A program made the position numbers and the translations under genes. Below, in pieces: positions 24,621 through 36,453 of a DNA stretch of 64,000 bases. The stretch is from Epiperipatus broadwayi (lineage: Eukaryota; Onychophora; Udeonychophora; Euonychophora; Peripatidae), in contig JAQFVV010006238.1 of the NCBI GenBank assembly GCA_028023455.1, forward strand, positions 8,363,349 through 8,427,348, given 5' to 3'. Within the stretch, counting starts at the first letter, position 1; each line of letters starts with the position of its first letter. The notes beneath the pieces are model-generated. The model was not told the DNA's origin. It worked only from the letters and a program-made list of their open reading frames with translations, and did not search any database.

Positions 24621-27600
24621 ACCCTTACTTCTCGATGTATAATATAGTTTGAAATACGACTAGCTCAATTAAATTATAATGCTTAATTAAAATTTGCATA
24701 TCTATCTTTAATTTACTTTTATACTATCATATTCTAATTAAATTTATTATCAATTATCAAAATCAATATAGTTCTATAGTATGTACTAATTAAATAAGTA
24801 TTTATCAAAATCATGAGACTGTGAAGTAAAGTTACAAAGTAATAAGTAGATTTACATTGAGTCAATATCTCCCAAGACATTGTCTCAATGGCATAAGAAT
24901 ACTATTACCTCCTTATTAACTTACTACTACATCTACAGCATTCTTATGGCTTTTAAATAAAATAAACTATCTTTAATAATAATAAATAAATAAATCTTAA
25001 CTTTTAATTTTTAAAATATAATTAAATAATCTCAGGTTCTTCTAATTATCTTAAAGTAATGATAACTCATGTAAATAAGTATGATAAGGGATTTTATATC
25101 AAACCTAAATACACCTAACTTATTCTAATAATAATAATACTCAATACTAATCTTAGGGTATAACTTAATCTTATCTATTTCTGTTATATCATCAATCATT
25201 AAATAAATAATCATATGTATATCTTTTATTTTCATATAGTATCTTAATTTTGGAATAGATCAAAATCTTATAATTTAATAATCTGTGGCAATAAATAATA
25301 TTGTACTCTTATATTATGCATTATAATTACTCTATGACCATTGTAATATGATATGTTAATGTCAATCAATTCTCATAAATGATAATCAGGAAAATATTGT
25401 ATTTATTTCTAAAATAATATTAATAAATTCACATTGTGCAAATATTATGTTTATTCAAATTATCTGCTGTCAAATGCTGTGGTGCAAAATAATGAACTCG
25501 ACACACTTTTAAAACAAATTAAACAAATTTATTTACATTAACTTTAATTAAGAATCTATTTACAATATTTACAGTTCAAAATTAGAAAACAAAGAAAATA
25601 AAAATATAAGAAAATAATAATACAAAATGTTTACACTGTTATTAACTTATACTCTTAAGAAATAATTTACATTCTTTTAAAATGCTGTACTAATAACATT
25701 GAAGTATGTTTTCGAACTTACACTTTAAATACATATCAGTAAGCTTCAATTATTACAAATAAATTTATGTAAATACTATTTATGTAGCATATGTAAACAA
25801 TTAAACTTTACTAATTAAATTGCTACATCAATTAAGTATTAATGTTATTCATTCCATAATGTAATAGTATGTGTTCACTTTACTATTAGTACTACTTTAA
25901 TATTATAATATAGAAATTAATGTATCTTTGTAATGTAATAACAAATAATTGATTATAACTTTATATTTCACTTAATGCAATTCATGCTACATGTTTTATC
26001 AAATATGCATTACATATATGTATTGTTAAAATAATAATATTTAAATTATTCATCAATTTCAAATTCATAAAGTATTATATTAGATAAATTCTATGATTCT
26101 TTTCTATGTAAAATTATTACTTTACTTTATGTGTTATTCTACTCCTTCCTAATAAATTTCTATCTACAAAACATCCTCTAAAACTTATTTAAAATTTCCG
26201 GAAAAAAACAATCCTTCAACTTTAAATAAAATACTAATTATCCAAACTATTTATACTTCATCATCTATATTCGGTAAACCTTCAATCCAAATATAAACTT
26301 CTACATAAAACTTAACTTAATTTATCCAATAAAACAAAAATAAAATATAGACTTTTAAATCTCTTCCTAACTTGCAATAAAAATAATTACTTATGAATAA
26401 TAAATATAATTCTAATACTATAACATAAAAAAATATCAAAATTTATTTACGAAAGAATCATATAATTATTTCTAAGCTTCTTATGTAATGTTGCATCGTA
26501 TTTATATCATAAATTCAAATTATGCATATTTAAATAAAACTGTCACTGCCAATATAATGTGTGTGTATTTTTAAAATATTTATACATTCATTCAACAATA
26601 ACATATCATTTGGTTGATCTAAAGAAAAACATATTAAATACATCAAAATTATTATTATTATACAATTTTTACCATCAATAATGATTTAATGTACAGTCCA
26701 TCTTCCAATATTCTTCGGAATTACAGCTTCATAAAATAATTCACATTTACACTCACGATCATTCTTTAAAATATTCTGTGTTATATTAATTATAAAATAA
26801 ACTTATGCAATTAATCATTATATTATTTTTAGTTATTATTTTAAGAAATGTACCTATCTTATTTTTAATAGATTAATAATATTTAAATTTTATATTAGAT
26901 AAATAAAACAGAATTCATATTACGTAACTCCAGCGATGTCTTCTTTTCACCATACAGTTCTTTAATCCTAGGCACACATTCACTAGAACACCATTTCCTG
27001 TTTCCAGTCCATCACGTGTTTTTTAAAAGTTTATGAAAAATGAAAACGTTCTTTTTTAAAAAAAAATAAGTTCCCCAAAAGAAAATAAAATAAAATTAAA
27101 ATAGTTTATAGGATCCTGATTTAGTTCTTTTAAGAATATTATTCAAAAGTTATTATTTTAATTTAGTCTATAGTTTATAAAAATTTATATTTAATTATTT
27201 TAAATTGACTTGGACGTCCACGTATTACTTGCGCATTCCATAACAAAATATCCAGGTAAGAATAAGTTTCTTTATTTATAAACGACCAGCGTTTAAATTA
27301 TTTCAATATAATAATTTTTATTATATTAAGACTTTTAGCTAATTATATTTTCAATTTATTTGCCTTTTAAAATTGTCAACATTCAGTCTTTTAAACATAA
27401 AGACTTAACAAGGCAAGTATTTATAAAACTACTTTTATTTCTAATATCTTTACTTAAGATATACATTTAAATTTATAGCTTGCAAAAATACTTTCTTCAT
27501 AAAGAAGTATTTTATTCTTTAAAATATCTATTTTCTAATAGTCAATAGTAATTAGCTTTTAAAATTATATACTGTCCAAAATACTACTTTTCTCCATCTC

Positions 27601-28874
27601 GTAATTTTCCGAACTAATCCAGCGTTTGTCATATTTCTAGTATAAAGTTTCCGATATATTTTCACTATATATGATGTTCCCATGACTATTTGCTTGTAAA
27701 TTGAGCTTAATATAGAGACGACCGATAGGGAAAATTAAATTAACACTGCATGTCTATCATTTAAAACTTTTATAAATTATTTACAAGACACTCTTATAAT
27801 TTTGAAAAATGATTTTAAAAGCGTCTATAAAAATTTACGTAGCTATTTTTAATAACACAATTAACTTGAAAATTCAATCACAAAGTCCTCTCCTAACAAT
27901 TGAACTGAGCTTTTATACCGGAAGAAACTTCCCATTTGATTGGTACATTTAAACAATCAACTTGCTGGCTTATTTACATATTTACCAACAACACAAAATT
28001 AAAAATAAATAATGGCTTATTTAATATTTAATATTTATTACATTATTAAATTTCTAAAATAATCTTTATCGTTTATTTAAATTTATTAAACATTCTTTTA
28101 AAATATTCTTACTTACTTGATTTTAATTTTAACTTTTATAAGATTATTTTTAAATAAACTAAGTATTTTTTATACGTCATATTTTTAAAACAATATTTTA
28201 AAATCAGATTTAATATTTCACATTGAATATCTTTATTTTTATCTCGTGATAACTCACGTATTATTTATAAATTTTATAACATGATTTTTAAAATAGTTCT
28301 GCAACTTTACTAAACAACTTCCAAGCATGTGTGTGTATATTTAACTAACATCTGTTCTTTACAACACAAGAAACGCTTGTCATCGTCTAAAAATAAACTA
28401 ACAATTGCATTTTTTTAAAATAAATATTTTTTAAATAAATAAGATATTATAATAGATTTTAAAATAATTATCCAATATTATTAAAATCAAATATTAGTCT
28501 TTTATTTAAGTACTTACAATAATTAAAATATTTATATTCTTTTATAATATTATTTTATCAACAATAAACATATGCATTTAATTTTAACTTGTCTTTTAAA
28601 CACTTTTAGCTTTAAATACCTATTTATTAAATATATTAATGCAGTATTGATTATGGCCATTTTTCCCAACCATATATTATAATCATCATCATTTAAAATG
28701 TCTCTCTCAATATCAGCACAATTTCACATATCAAATACTCATAGATTGCTTTAATTAAACCTTTTGAAATATTACCATAAGCAAAATTAACATCACATAT
28801 TCAAATATATCTTAAATTTAAAATTTTTAATAGATTAGCACAAAATTAGATGGTGACCCATACAAAAGGGCACA
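24618..28874 (-). mobile_element. 3' LTR of the minus-strand Ty3/gypsy element (about 4.26 kb)
   Basis: On the minus strand it starts TGTGCCC directly after a polypurine tract and ends GGGTACA against a (TA)n tract, giving TG...CA ends with 6 of 7 inverted bases. It is very AT-rich and non-coding. The far end is inferred from the inverted termini only, because the matching 5' LTR is not in the window. If it is correct, the LTR is much longer than the few hundred bases usual for gypsy elements. Confidence 0.55.
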
Positions 28875-28890
28875 TATTCCCCTCCTTCGG
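28875..28890 (-). other. Polypurine tract
   Basis: CCGAAGGAGGGGAATA on the minus strand sits directly before the LTR start TGTGCCC. It is the only G-rich purine run in this AT-rich area and is in the position expected for the plus-strand primer of an LTR element. Confidence 0.65.
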
Positions 28891-29721
28891 ATAAAATTTT
28901 AAATTTAACATCTATCTTCATCTTCTTTAATCCACATTTATCATCTTCATCTTTCTTATCATTAAATATTATAATAAATTACTTTGACATAAAATTTTAT
29001 AAAGCATTGAAACATCATCTTAAATCTCAATTAGAAAACACTTTTAAATAAAACCACAATAATTTTCTTTTACTTTATAAATTAAGTTTCACTTTTCTTT
29101 ACTCATCTCTTAATTAGGTAACTTTTATTTTCCTAATATTATTATAACATACCAAATATTTAAATTCCTTTTAATACACCTTTGACATAAACTAACTTGT
29201 AATACATACTCCTATAGTTAATACTATATCTTAAATTACTTTATGTATTTTACTTCCAAACTTATTGCTAGTTTCATTAGCAATTTTATAGATCATTGTT
29301 TAATAAATCTATATACTTCTCATTTTAAAAGATTAACTTGATCCCTTAAGATTGATCAATTTCATGATCACTACTATAATATAAATTAATCTTTCAGAAG
29401 ATCTACTTACATATAATTTAAATATATGAGTCTTTATACTTTATATCTTTATTACTCAACTTTTACTTAAACATATTTACTTTAATAGCTAATTCCACAT
29501 TTTATTTTAGTCATTCTGACCAAAATTTATTTCTCCCAAAATTATTATTTATTAACTCAATAAATAATATCTTATTATACATATTTTGTAAACTTCTTCA
29601 ATTAAATCTTTATCTATTCTGCTAACTCATCATATATAATAAATTATTTCCTTATGTGAAGCACTATATTTAAACATTACATTAAAATCTTTGTTCACAA
29701 TACATTTCTTAAAATTGTAAC
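28891..29721 (-). other. Non-coding spacer between pol and the 3' LTR
   Basis: About 830 bases with no open frame. No envelope-like gene is present. Confidence 0.6.
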
Positions 29722-32700
29722 TCACACTTCAGATGGAAATGGAATTAAACTCCTTGCATTATAAGTTCCTTTTTCCCCATCTGGTGTGGTTAACATAAAT
29801 GCATTCTCCCCTACTTTGCAAGATATTCTATATGGACCTTCATATAGACTAAGAAATTTTTTGAATTGATTTCTTTGTAGGTTGCTAACATGGGGTGTTC
29901 TAACCAGAACTAAATCATTAATTTTAAATGGATGTGGTTTATTATGGGCTTTCTTTACTCTTTTTGCACCCATAATATGAAGCTTCACTTTAGCTTGATT
30001 ATTATCCTCATCCCTATCAATTTGTTCTCTTACAATTGGTATAGGCGTTTTAATTAATAAGGGCTCATGTCTACCATAATGCAAACGAATAGGAGTGAAA
30101 CCAGTGGACTCATTATACGTACTATTAATATAGTTAATCACCTCAGGGAGTTTTTGAACCCATTTCTTATGATTATCAGCTACATACACCCTAAATAATC
30201 GACTAAGCTCCCGCATAACACGTTCGCATGGATTAGATTGAGGGTTTCTTATGGAGCTCATAACATGTTTGAGGTTTTGATCTTGAATCCACTCATTCCA
30301 TCTATTCGATATAAAAGCAGTAGCATGATCTGTAAGTATAATCTTTGGTTTTCCCACTAATGGAAACTGATAATTCAGCATGCATTTTATTACAAAATGT
30401 GCACTAGTTTTAGGCACAGGATATGCTGCTACAAACTTACTGAAAACATCATAAGCTACTAAAATAAATTTCTGTTGTTTAAATGGTGGCAAAGGCCCAT
30501 AAAAATCAATAGCCAACAATTCATTAACTTGATTTGGAATAATAGGCTGCATTACACCAACATATGATTTGTTACAATATTTAGACTTCAAGCAAGTAGA
30601 ACATGTTTTAATTTTCCTTATGACACGCTTATACATTTTATCCCAATAAAAAATAGATTTTAATACATACATAATCTTTGGTGCACCATAGTGACCATAA
30701 CTACAATGTACATACATAATCAATTTGTCAATCATAGAGTCAGGTACAACTATCCTCCATGATTCCCCCTGATTTGAATTTAAATTGTACATAAGTAAAT
30801 TCTGATACATCTTATACTTGCTAAAAATCCTTTTAATAGATTTATTCTTACTATTTTTATTGTCATGATTATTTAAGATAGTCATGATTCTATTTAATTT
30901 ATGATCCTGACCTTGAATCATAGTGAGATTATTATAATCATCTACTATAGATTCATCCCTGACTACATCCACACTACTAATAATTATATTTTGAGCATTA
31001 GGATGTTGGGACATCAGACAAATAGGGTGGCGGCTAAGAATATCAGCAGGGATATTCTGTCTCCCTTCAATATAGATAACTCTATAGTTGAATTGTTGGA
31101 GATACAAGCTCCACCTAACAAGTCTCTCATTACTGAGGTAGCTTTTGTTCAAAAACTCCAAGCTTCTATGGTCGGTCAACACAATTACTTCTGATCCCAA
31201 TAAAAATTGGCGTAATTTCTGAAAAGCCCAGACAACAGCTAGGGTTTCCTTTTCAGTAATAGTGTAATTCAACTCAGCACCTCTTAAATGTCGGCTCAAG
31301 AAGTACAACACATGAGGTACCTGATCCTCATCGAGTTGATATAACACTACTCCCAGACCATAGTAACTACTATCTGTCTGCACATAAAATGTTTTACTAA
31401 AGTCAGGATACATTAAAATTACGTGTTTTAAAAATTTACTTTTAATTATATTAAATTCATTGTCATGTTCAGCAGTCCATTTCCATTTTTCAGCTTTCTT
31501 TAATAATTTAGATAAATTTATAGTATCTTCCGCGAAATTTTTATAAAACCTATTATAATAATTACACAATCCGAAAAATGATTTTAATTGCTTTACTGTT
31601 TTTGGAATGGGAAAACGTTGAATAGCTGCAATCTTTTCAGGATGGGGCTGGATTCCATGCTCATTTATTAAATGACCTAGAAAAGTAATTTCTTTAGCTG
31701 CTATTGAACATTTTTCCATATTAATTTTAACATTCTGCATTTGACACTCAGTAAAAAATAATTTTAAATGTTGGATATGCTCATGTAAACTATCAGAAGC
31801 AATAACTATATCATCCACATACATGATGATTTTCTCTTTCAATTGTTTCGAAAAAATCATGTCTAAACATCTGATCAAGCCAGCACCACTATTAATGAGA
31901 CCAAAAGGCATCCGTCTGAAAACATACGACTGGCCTTGAAATCTAAATGCTGTATATTGCTGATCATTCTCATGCAGTGGTATTTGCCAATAACTAGCTG
32001 TCAGATCAAATGTAGAGAAAATTGACCTCTTGTGAAATTTAGTTAAGAGCTCATGTACAGGTGGAGGAATGTCACGCTCTGGTACAGTTACATTATTTAA
32101 CATACGAGCATCCAAGCATACTCTAATACTGCCATCCTTCTTCTTCACAATAACCAATGGGTTTACGTAAGGAGAAGGGCATTTCTTGATTATATCCCAC
32201 TCTAGCATTTTGTCAATTTGACTCTGTACCTCATCCTTATATTGGTAAGGAATTGGGTACATCTTTTGATGGAAAGGATCATTACTCTTCAATTTTATTC
32301 TATGGGTATATCCCTTTATTATACCAGGAATTTTAGAAAATATATTCTTATAATTATACATCAATTGATATAAATTTTCACCCAATTTAGAATTTATTGC
32401 ATAAACATGTTCAATTTTAGCCTTTATGCTGGCATCAATTAATGTGTTCTGTATACATAATAATTGACTAGAAAGGTTATGCATACCATATTCAAAATTA
32501 AGCCTTTCTTCTTTACAAATAAAAATCCTATTATAAAAATCTATCTGACATTTATTCAAAATCATGAAGTCAGCTCCTATTATGGCTTCATGTATTAATC
32601 CAGGCATAATAAGAAAAACATGCCCAAATTCAGTATTATTTATTTTGAAGGTAATCCAGACTTGTTTATTTGATAACTTTGTCCTCTTTCCATTTGCTAA

Positions 32701-32994
32701 AGTTACTTGGATCTGTTTTACTGGCAATGAGGGTATATCCCCTTCTACACTCACCAGATTTTGATACATTGACTCTGATAATATGGAAGCTTGACTTCCG
32801 GAGTCAATTAATGCTTCAACTCTAATATTATTTATATGCAAAATTACAATGGGACACTGATAAGTTATAGGTGGTTCACCTATAGTAAAGGGCTCTAAAT
32901 AATCAATATCAAGATCTAAAGTATTCAGCATCCACATCTGATCGTTCCCCATTTTGTTAGCACCGGGTCCTTGCAAAGAGGAACTAACATACAA
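29722..32994 (-). CDS. pol: Ty3/gypsy Pol polyprotein (protease, RT, RNase H, integrase)
   Basis: An uninterrupted frame of 1090 codons holds all pol domains in Ty3/gypsy order. Protease: DSG at residues 64-66 and IIGADF near 138-143. Reverse transcriptase, about 240-450: FSTFDLTASYWQIPL near 326-340 and catalytic YVDD at 392-395. RNase H: TDSS at 540-543, TEKE near 580, and ADILSRH near 650. Integrase: zinc-binding H763/H768 and C798/C801, then D830, D889 and E924 with D35E spacing. No chromodomain is obvious. The first residue given corresponds to TTG at 32994; there is no good ATG, and the frame opens at a TAA just upstream and overlaps the end of gag. Pol is therefore probably made by -1 frameshifting from gag. 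The block after FGL in the RT reads NSGAGLIRCLD rather than the common NAPATFQR type. All catalytic residues are present, so the protein may be active. Confidence 0.93.
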   Translation of the reverse strand: MYVSSSLQGPGANKMGNDQMWMLNTLDLDIDYLEPFTIGEPPITYQCPIVILHINNIRVEALIDSGSQASILSESMYQNLVSVEGDIPSLPVKQIQVTLANGKRTKLSNKQVWITFKINNTEFGHVFLIMPGLIHEAIIGADFMILNKCQIDFYNRIFICKEERLNFEYGMHNLSSQLLCIQNTLIDASIKAKIEHVYAINSKLGENLYQLMYNYKNIFSKIPGIIKGYTHRIKLKSNDPFHQKMYPIPYQYKDEVQSQIDKMLEWDIIKKCPSPYVNPLVIVKKKDGSIRVCLDARMLNNVTVPERDIPPPVHELLTKFHKRSIFSTFDLTASYWQIPLHENDQQYTAFRFQGQSYVFRRMPFGLINSGAGLIRCLDMIFSKQLKEKIIMYVDDIVIASDSLHEHIQHLKLFFTECQMQNVKINMEKCSIAAKEITFLGHLINEHGIQPHPEKIAAIQRFPIPKTVKQLKSFFGLCNYYNRFYKNFAEDTINLSKLLKKAEKWKWTAEHDNEFNIIKSKFLKHVILMYPDFSKTFYVQTDSSYYGLGVVLYQLDEDQVPHVLYFLSRHLRGAELNYTITEKETLAVVWAFQKLRQFLLGSEVIVLTDHRSLEFLNKSYLSNERLVRWSLYLQQFNYRVIYIEGRQNIPADILSRHPICLMSQHPNAQNIIISSVDVVRDESIVDDYNNLTMIQGQDHKLNRIMTILNNHDNKNSKNKSIKRIFSKYKMYQNLLMYNLNSNQGESWRIVVPDSMIDKLIMYVHCSYGHYGAPKIMYVLKSIFYWDKMYKRVIRKIKTCSTCLKSKYCNKSYVGVMQPIIPNQVNELLAIDFYGPLPPFKQQKFILVAYDVFSKFVAAYPVPKTSAHFVIKCMLNYQFPLVGKPKIILTDHATAFISNRWNEWIQDQNLKHVMSSIRNPQSNPCERVMRELSRLFRVYVADNHKKWVQKLPEVINYINSTYNESTGFTPIRLHYGRHEPLLIKTPIPIVREQIDRDEDNNQAKVKLHIMGAKRVKKAHNKPHPFKINDLVLVRTPHVSNLQRNQFKKFLSLYEGPYRISCKVGENAFMLTTPDGEKGTYNARSLIPFPSEV

Positions 32995-33002
32995 AGACCT
33001 TT

Positions 33003-33363
33003 CTAATTTAACTTTTTACTACTAGTTTTATTAGCTGGTCTCTTAAGAATTGTGGTCACACCACTAGTAGAAGGCTGATTATGCGAATCATCACTTCTAT
33101 CCCTATTTGTATCATATTTTACAGATTTCTTAAAATATGGAGACATCCTATCTCTACCTTTATACTCAAATCTTCTCTTAAAACCTCCAGAAGATCTCAC
33201 CCCAGTATTAACACTAATTCTTGACAATGGATAATTATTCCGATCCTTATTTACCCTAAACCTATTATCCATAGATAACTCTGCTACTTCCAGAGCATCA
33301 ATACTTCTGGATACTTCCTCAATTGACCCACGGTCAGCAGCGATTAACAATTGTTCCACATTT
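33003..33363 (-). CDS. gag: Gag C-terminal part (partial, cut by the assembly gap)
   Basis: The frame is open from the gap edge to TAG at 33003-33005. The visible part begins with an acidic-hydrophobic stretch (LLIAADRGSIEE), then a basic, serine- and arginine-rich tail typical of a nucleocapsid-like region, but with no CCHC zinc knuckle. The beginning resembles residues 311-335 of the Gag at 36454-37527 (MMISRDDKGIHE), suggesting that the two elements are related. The pol frame starts in the -1 frame at its end. The true start is hidden in the gap. Confidence 0.7.
33006..33012 (-). promoter_or_regulatory. Candidate -1 frameshift heptamer
   Basis: GTTAAAT on the minus strand lies in the gag frame as G TTA AAT, immediately before the gag stop TAG. 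It resembles GUUAAAC, the slip site known from equine arteritis virus. Slipping back by one base here enters the pol frame after the frame's upstream TAA. No downstream pseudoknot was evaluated. Confidence 0.4.
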
Positions 33364-33863
33364 NNNNNNNNNNNNNNNNNNNNNNNNNNNNNNNNNNNNN
33401 NNNNNNNNNNNNNNNNNNNNNNNNNNNNNNNNNNNNNNNNNNNNNNNNNNNNNNNNNNNNNNNNNNNNNNNNNNNNNNNNNNNNNNNNNNNNNNNNNNNN
33501 NNNNNNNNNNNNNNNNNNNNNNNNNNNNNNNNNNNNNNNNNNNNNNNNNNNNNNNNNNNNNNNNNNNNNNNNNNNNNNNNNNNNNNNNNNNNNNNNNNNN
33601 NNNNNNNNNNNNNNNNNNNNNNNNNNNNNNNNNNNNNNNNNNNNNNNNNNNNNNNNNNNNNNNNNNNNNNNNNNNNNNNNNNNNNNNNNNNNNNNNNNNN
33701 NNNNNNNNNNNNNNNNNNNNNNNNNNNNNNNNNNNNNNNNNNNNNNNNNNNNNNNNNNNNNNNNNNNNNNNNNNNNNNNNNNNNNNNNNNNNNNNNNNNN
33801 NNNNNNNNNNNNNNNNNNNNNNNNNNNNNNNNNNNNNNNNNNNNNNNNNNNNNNNNNNNNNNN
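33364..33863. other. Assembly gap (500 N)
   Basis: Exactly 500 N, probably a placeholder length. It hides the start of gag and the 5' LTR of the minus-strand element, plus the first 15 or so bases of the 5' LTR of the plus-strand element and its left target site. Confidence 0.95.
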
Positions 33864-36060
33864 TTACATAGGGTTTGAACCTAGGAAAGTTAAGTATATA
33901 TTAATGACGAAATAAATGACAGGTACAAAACTTTTTAAAAAAGCGATCTTGTTTAAAAATGAACGAGAAACAGCCGTGTCTAAAGCAGATCGCAGATATT
34001 CAGGAGTACCTGTCAGATTGATTGAAATAAAATTAAAAAAAGTTTTTATTTTTTGGGGAATTAATTTATTATAATCATTATTTGTCAAGTTTGCTTTTTG
34101 TTATTTCGTTTTAAACTAAAAAGGGATATTTTAAAATTATAATTGTAGTAAAAGTAAAAGCTTATAGAAATGATTTTGAGAAAGATTAAATGCTCGACTT
34201 TTAGCTAATGTAAATTACATTGTTCTCGTAAGACACGCACACACGTATGCATTCAAGGTGTGAATGAATATAAGTTTGTTAACTGAGATTGCAATATGAG
34301 ATTGTCTAAACATAAGATTGCCTTAAGCACATGGATTGAGTAGGACACGGACCCCAACGACAACTCTAAGAACATGGAACTCTGGGGGGAGATTCGATCC
34401 TCAGATAAGATCCAACCCATATAAATATCAAGCAAAAAATGTAAAAAAAAAAAAAAGACAGAGATATAAAATATAAAATGTTATGTTAAGAGAAGCTAAG
34501 TCAAATTATCAAATTTTTGTTCAACTTTCTCAAAATTCAATTTAATTCAAATTACTTCGTTTGTGCTATCCGTTTTCAAGATGATCGATATGAAATTAAT
34601 ATTTAGAGCGTCGACTGTCATGAGGGGCTAGGAAACCCTTCAGTGATTGATCGACGCTCCGCCACCAGAACATCTCCGTCGCTATGAATACTTAATAATA
34701 TTACCATCTAAAATTAGTGCTCCAACCAGTTCAATAATGTTCCGTGAAATACATGAATCATCCTGATTTATTACGCTCAACTTTAAAAGAAATGAACAAC
34801 CTCCTTATGGAAAACATCATCTCCCATGTTCAAACCTCCACTTAATTAGAAGCAGCGGAAGAATAAGCCAAAATCCTAGGTAAACACTTTATTTTTTTAT
34901 GCTTTCATTCATTCCATACGTAAACTTTTAAAAGAGGCAATCTCATAATTAACTAACTTTGATTTCGTAAATTAAACTATAAAATATTCCGTAATTCATT
35001 ATATTTAAAAATTTATTATTGTAACTTATTATTGTAATCTCAGCCTTCGTAAGATCAAACATTATGCAATTCCTAAAAATTTAAATCTCAGGACTTTTCA
35101 AATATGAACTTTGATCCTAGTTATTATCTTATAATTTATAACACTTACCTTCAAAACTGTAAAAAAAGAAATTTATATTCTATCATCCATATTTTACGAT
35201 ATATAATATGTTCTTTTCTGTGCGAGTGCGTAAATGCGTGTGTGTGCGTGTAAATAAAACTTTTAACCAATGTGCTTTTTTTTATATTCAATAAATTTGT
35301 TCAGTATTTAAACAAGTCGAGCATTTCTCAAATCATTTCCTATAATTAAATCTTTATTCTATTTTTCGTCTTGATTATTAATAAAGTTAGCATTTATTCA
35401 TATAGTTAATTATATTACTTTAGATTTATCTTTCTTAAACTTTGTTGCTTTTTTGTAAAATGTCTCTTACAAACATCGTGCCGTAAGTCACGATGTTTAT
35501 TTATTTATTTACTTCTTCCGTATTTAAGATAGATTTAAGAGTTGGGAGGGCCTATTATAAAATATAAATAAATGTCAATAAGTTGTAAATATAGCTGGAG
35601 TAAATAATTCTACCGGACGGTATGATATAGGGGGATGATCTTATAAGCTTCTAATTGTTTAGAGATATAAACGAATAATCGTATTGGTCCCAAATAACCA
35701 ATGATACGGTCCAATGCTTGGATCGATCAGTTAGTTAATCAAGCATCTTCTCCATTGGTTATCATAGCGTCTTTTACCATAATAGTAATTTTGAAACAAT
35801 TACAGTGCGACCCTGAGTGTCCCTATTGGTCCATGCTGGGAGTTCGAGCTTGTGGGCGGGATTAGACTTCGAAATCGTTTTGACATGACGTAAGGTGATG
35901 CGAGAAGTTAAATTATAATTAAATCATCGTATCTGGCGCCCCCTTGTATTGATAGTGAACATTTATCGATAGAAGAAAATAAATAAAGCTTTACGCTATG
36001 TCATGTTTGTTTCGGAATCACAATCCCTACGTGATCGGATGACCAAGCGTCCCGGTTACA
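33864..36060 (+). mobile_element. 5' LTR of the gag-only element (start hidden in gap)
   Basis: Matches the 3' LTR at 38812-41017 almost base for base. Comparison with that copy places its true start near 33849, inside the gap. It ends CCGGTTACA. By eye fewer than about ten differences separate the copies, mostly short indels near 34041, 35450, 35510 and 35630. Open frames 33864-34088 and 34253-34435 are repeated in the other LTR and have no recognisable product. Confidence 0.93.
34606..34659 (+). other. Stem-loop in the LTR
   Basis: GAGCGTCGA (34606-34614) pairs perfectly with TCGACGCTC (34651-34659), with an inner hairpin AGGGG.../...CCCTT. The same structure is at 39569-39622 in the other LTR. 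It may be a transcript structure; its role is unknown. Confidence 0.55.
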
Positions 36061-36453
36061 TTTGGCGCTTCCAACGTGAGGCTAAGACAAATGACGCTTC
36101 CAAACGTGAAGTTAATACAAATAATGTTTTAGAGAAGCAAACCAAAATATTAGCCAAAAGCGGCCGAACCTCGTAAAGGACGAAAAAAATTTTTCATGTA
36201 AACAAAAACTTTGGACGAATACAAAGGGAGAAAAGGAAAATAAGTAAACGGAACAAAATACAGCGATTCACAATATCGCAAACCTTGTAATAAAACATTT
36301 GGAGCCGGAGCGAAATAAAATAAATAAAAAAAAAAAACATAGCGGGAGATAGAGGCGCGGACGTCGATTAATCACTTGTATCAAAAATAAATCAAAAAAA
36401 AAATAAAATAATCACGTTCCTGTAAGCATCAACAAAAAGTTATCGTTTATCAA
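36061..36453 (+). other. Primer-binding site and gag leader
   Basis: Immediately after the LTR end the sequence reads TTTGGCGCTTCCAACGTG, in primer-binding-site position. A near repeat of it follows at 36094-36124 (cgcttccaaacgtgaagtta). The rest of the 393-base leader is non-coding, with poly(A)-rich stretches before the gag start. Confidence 0.6.

Noticed and set aside
33323-33878. Open frames across the run of N
   Set aside because: Artefacts of the gap; almost all residues are unknown.
34606-34659. Hammerhead ribozyme in the LTR
   Set aside because: On either strand the order of CTGA and GAAA elements is wrong; it is just a stem-loop.
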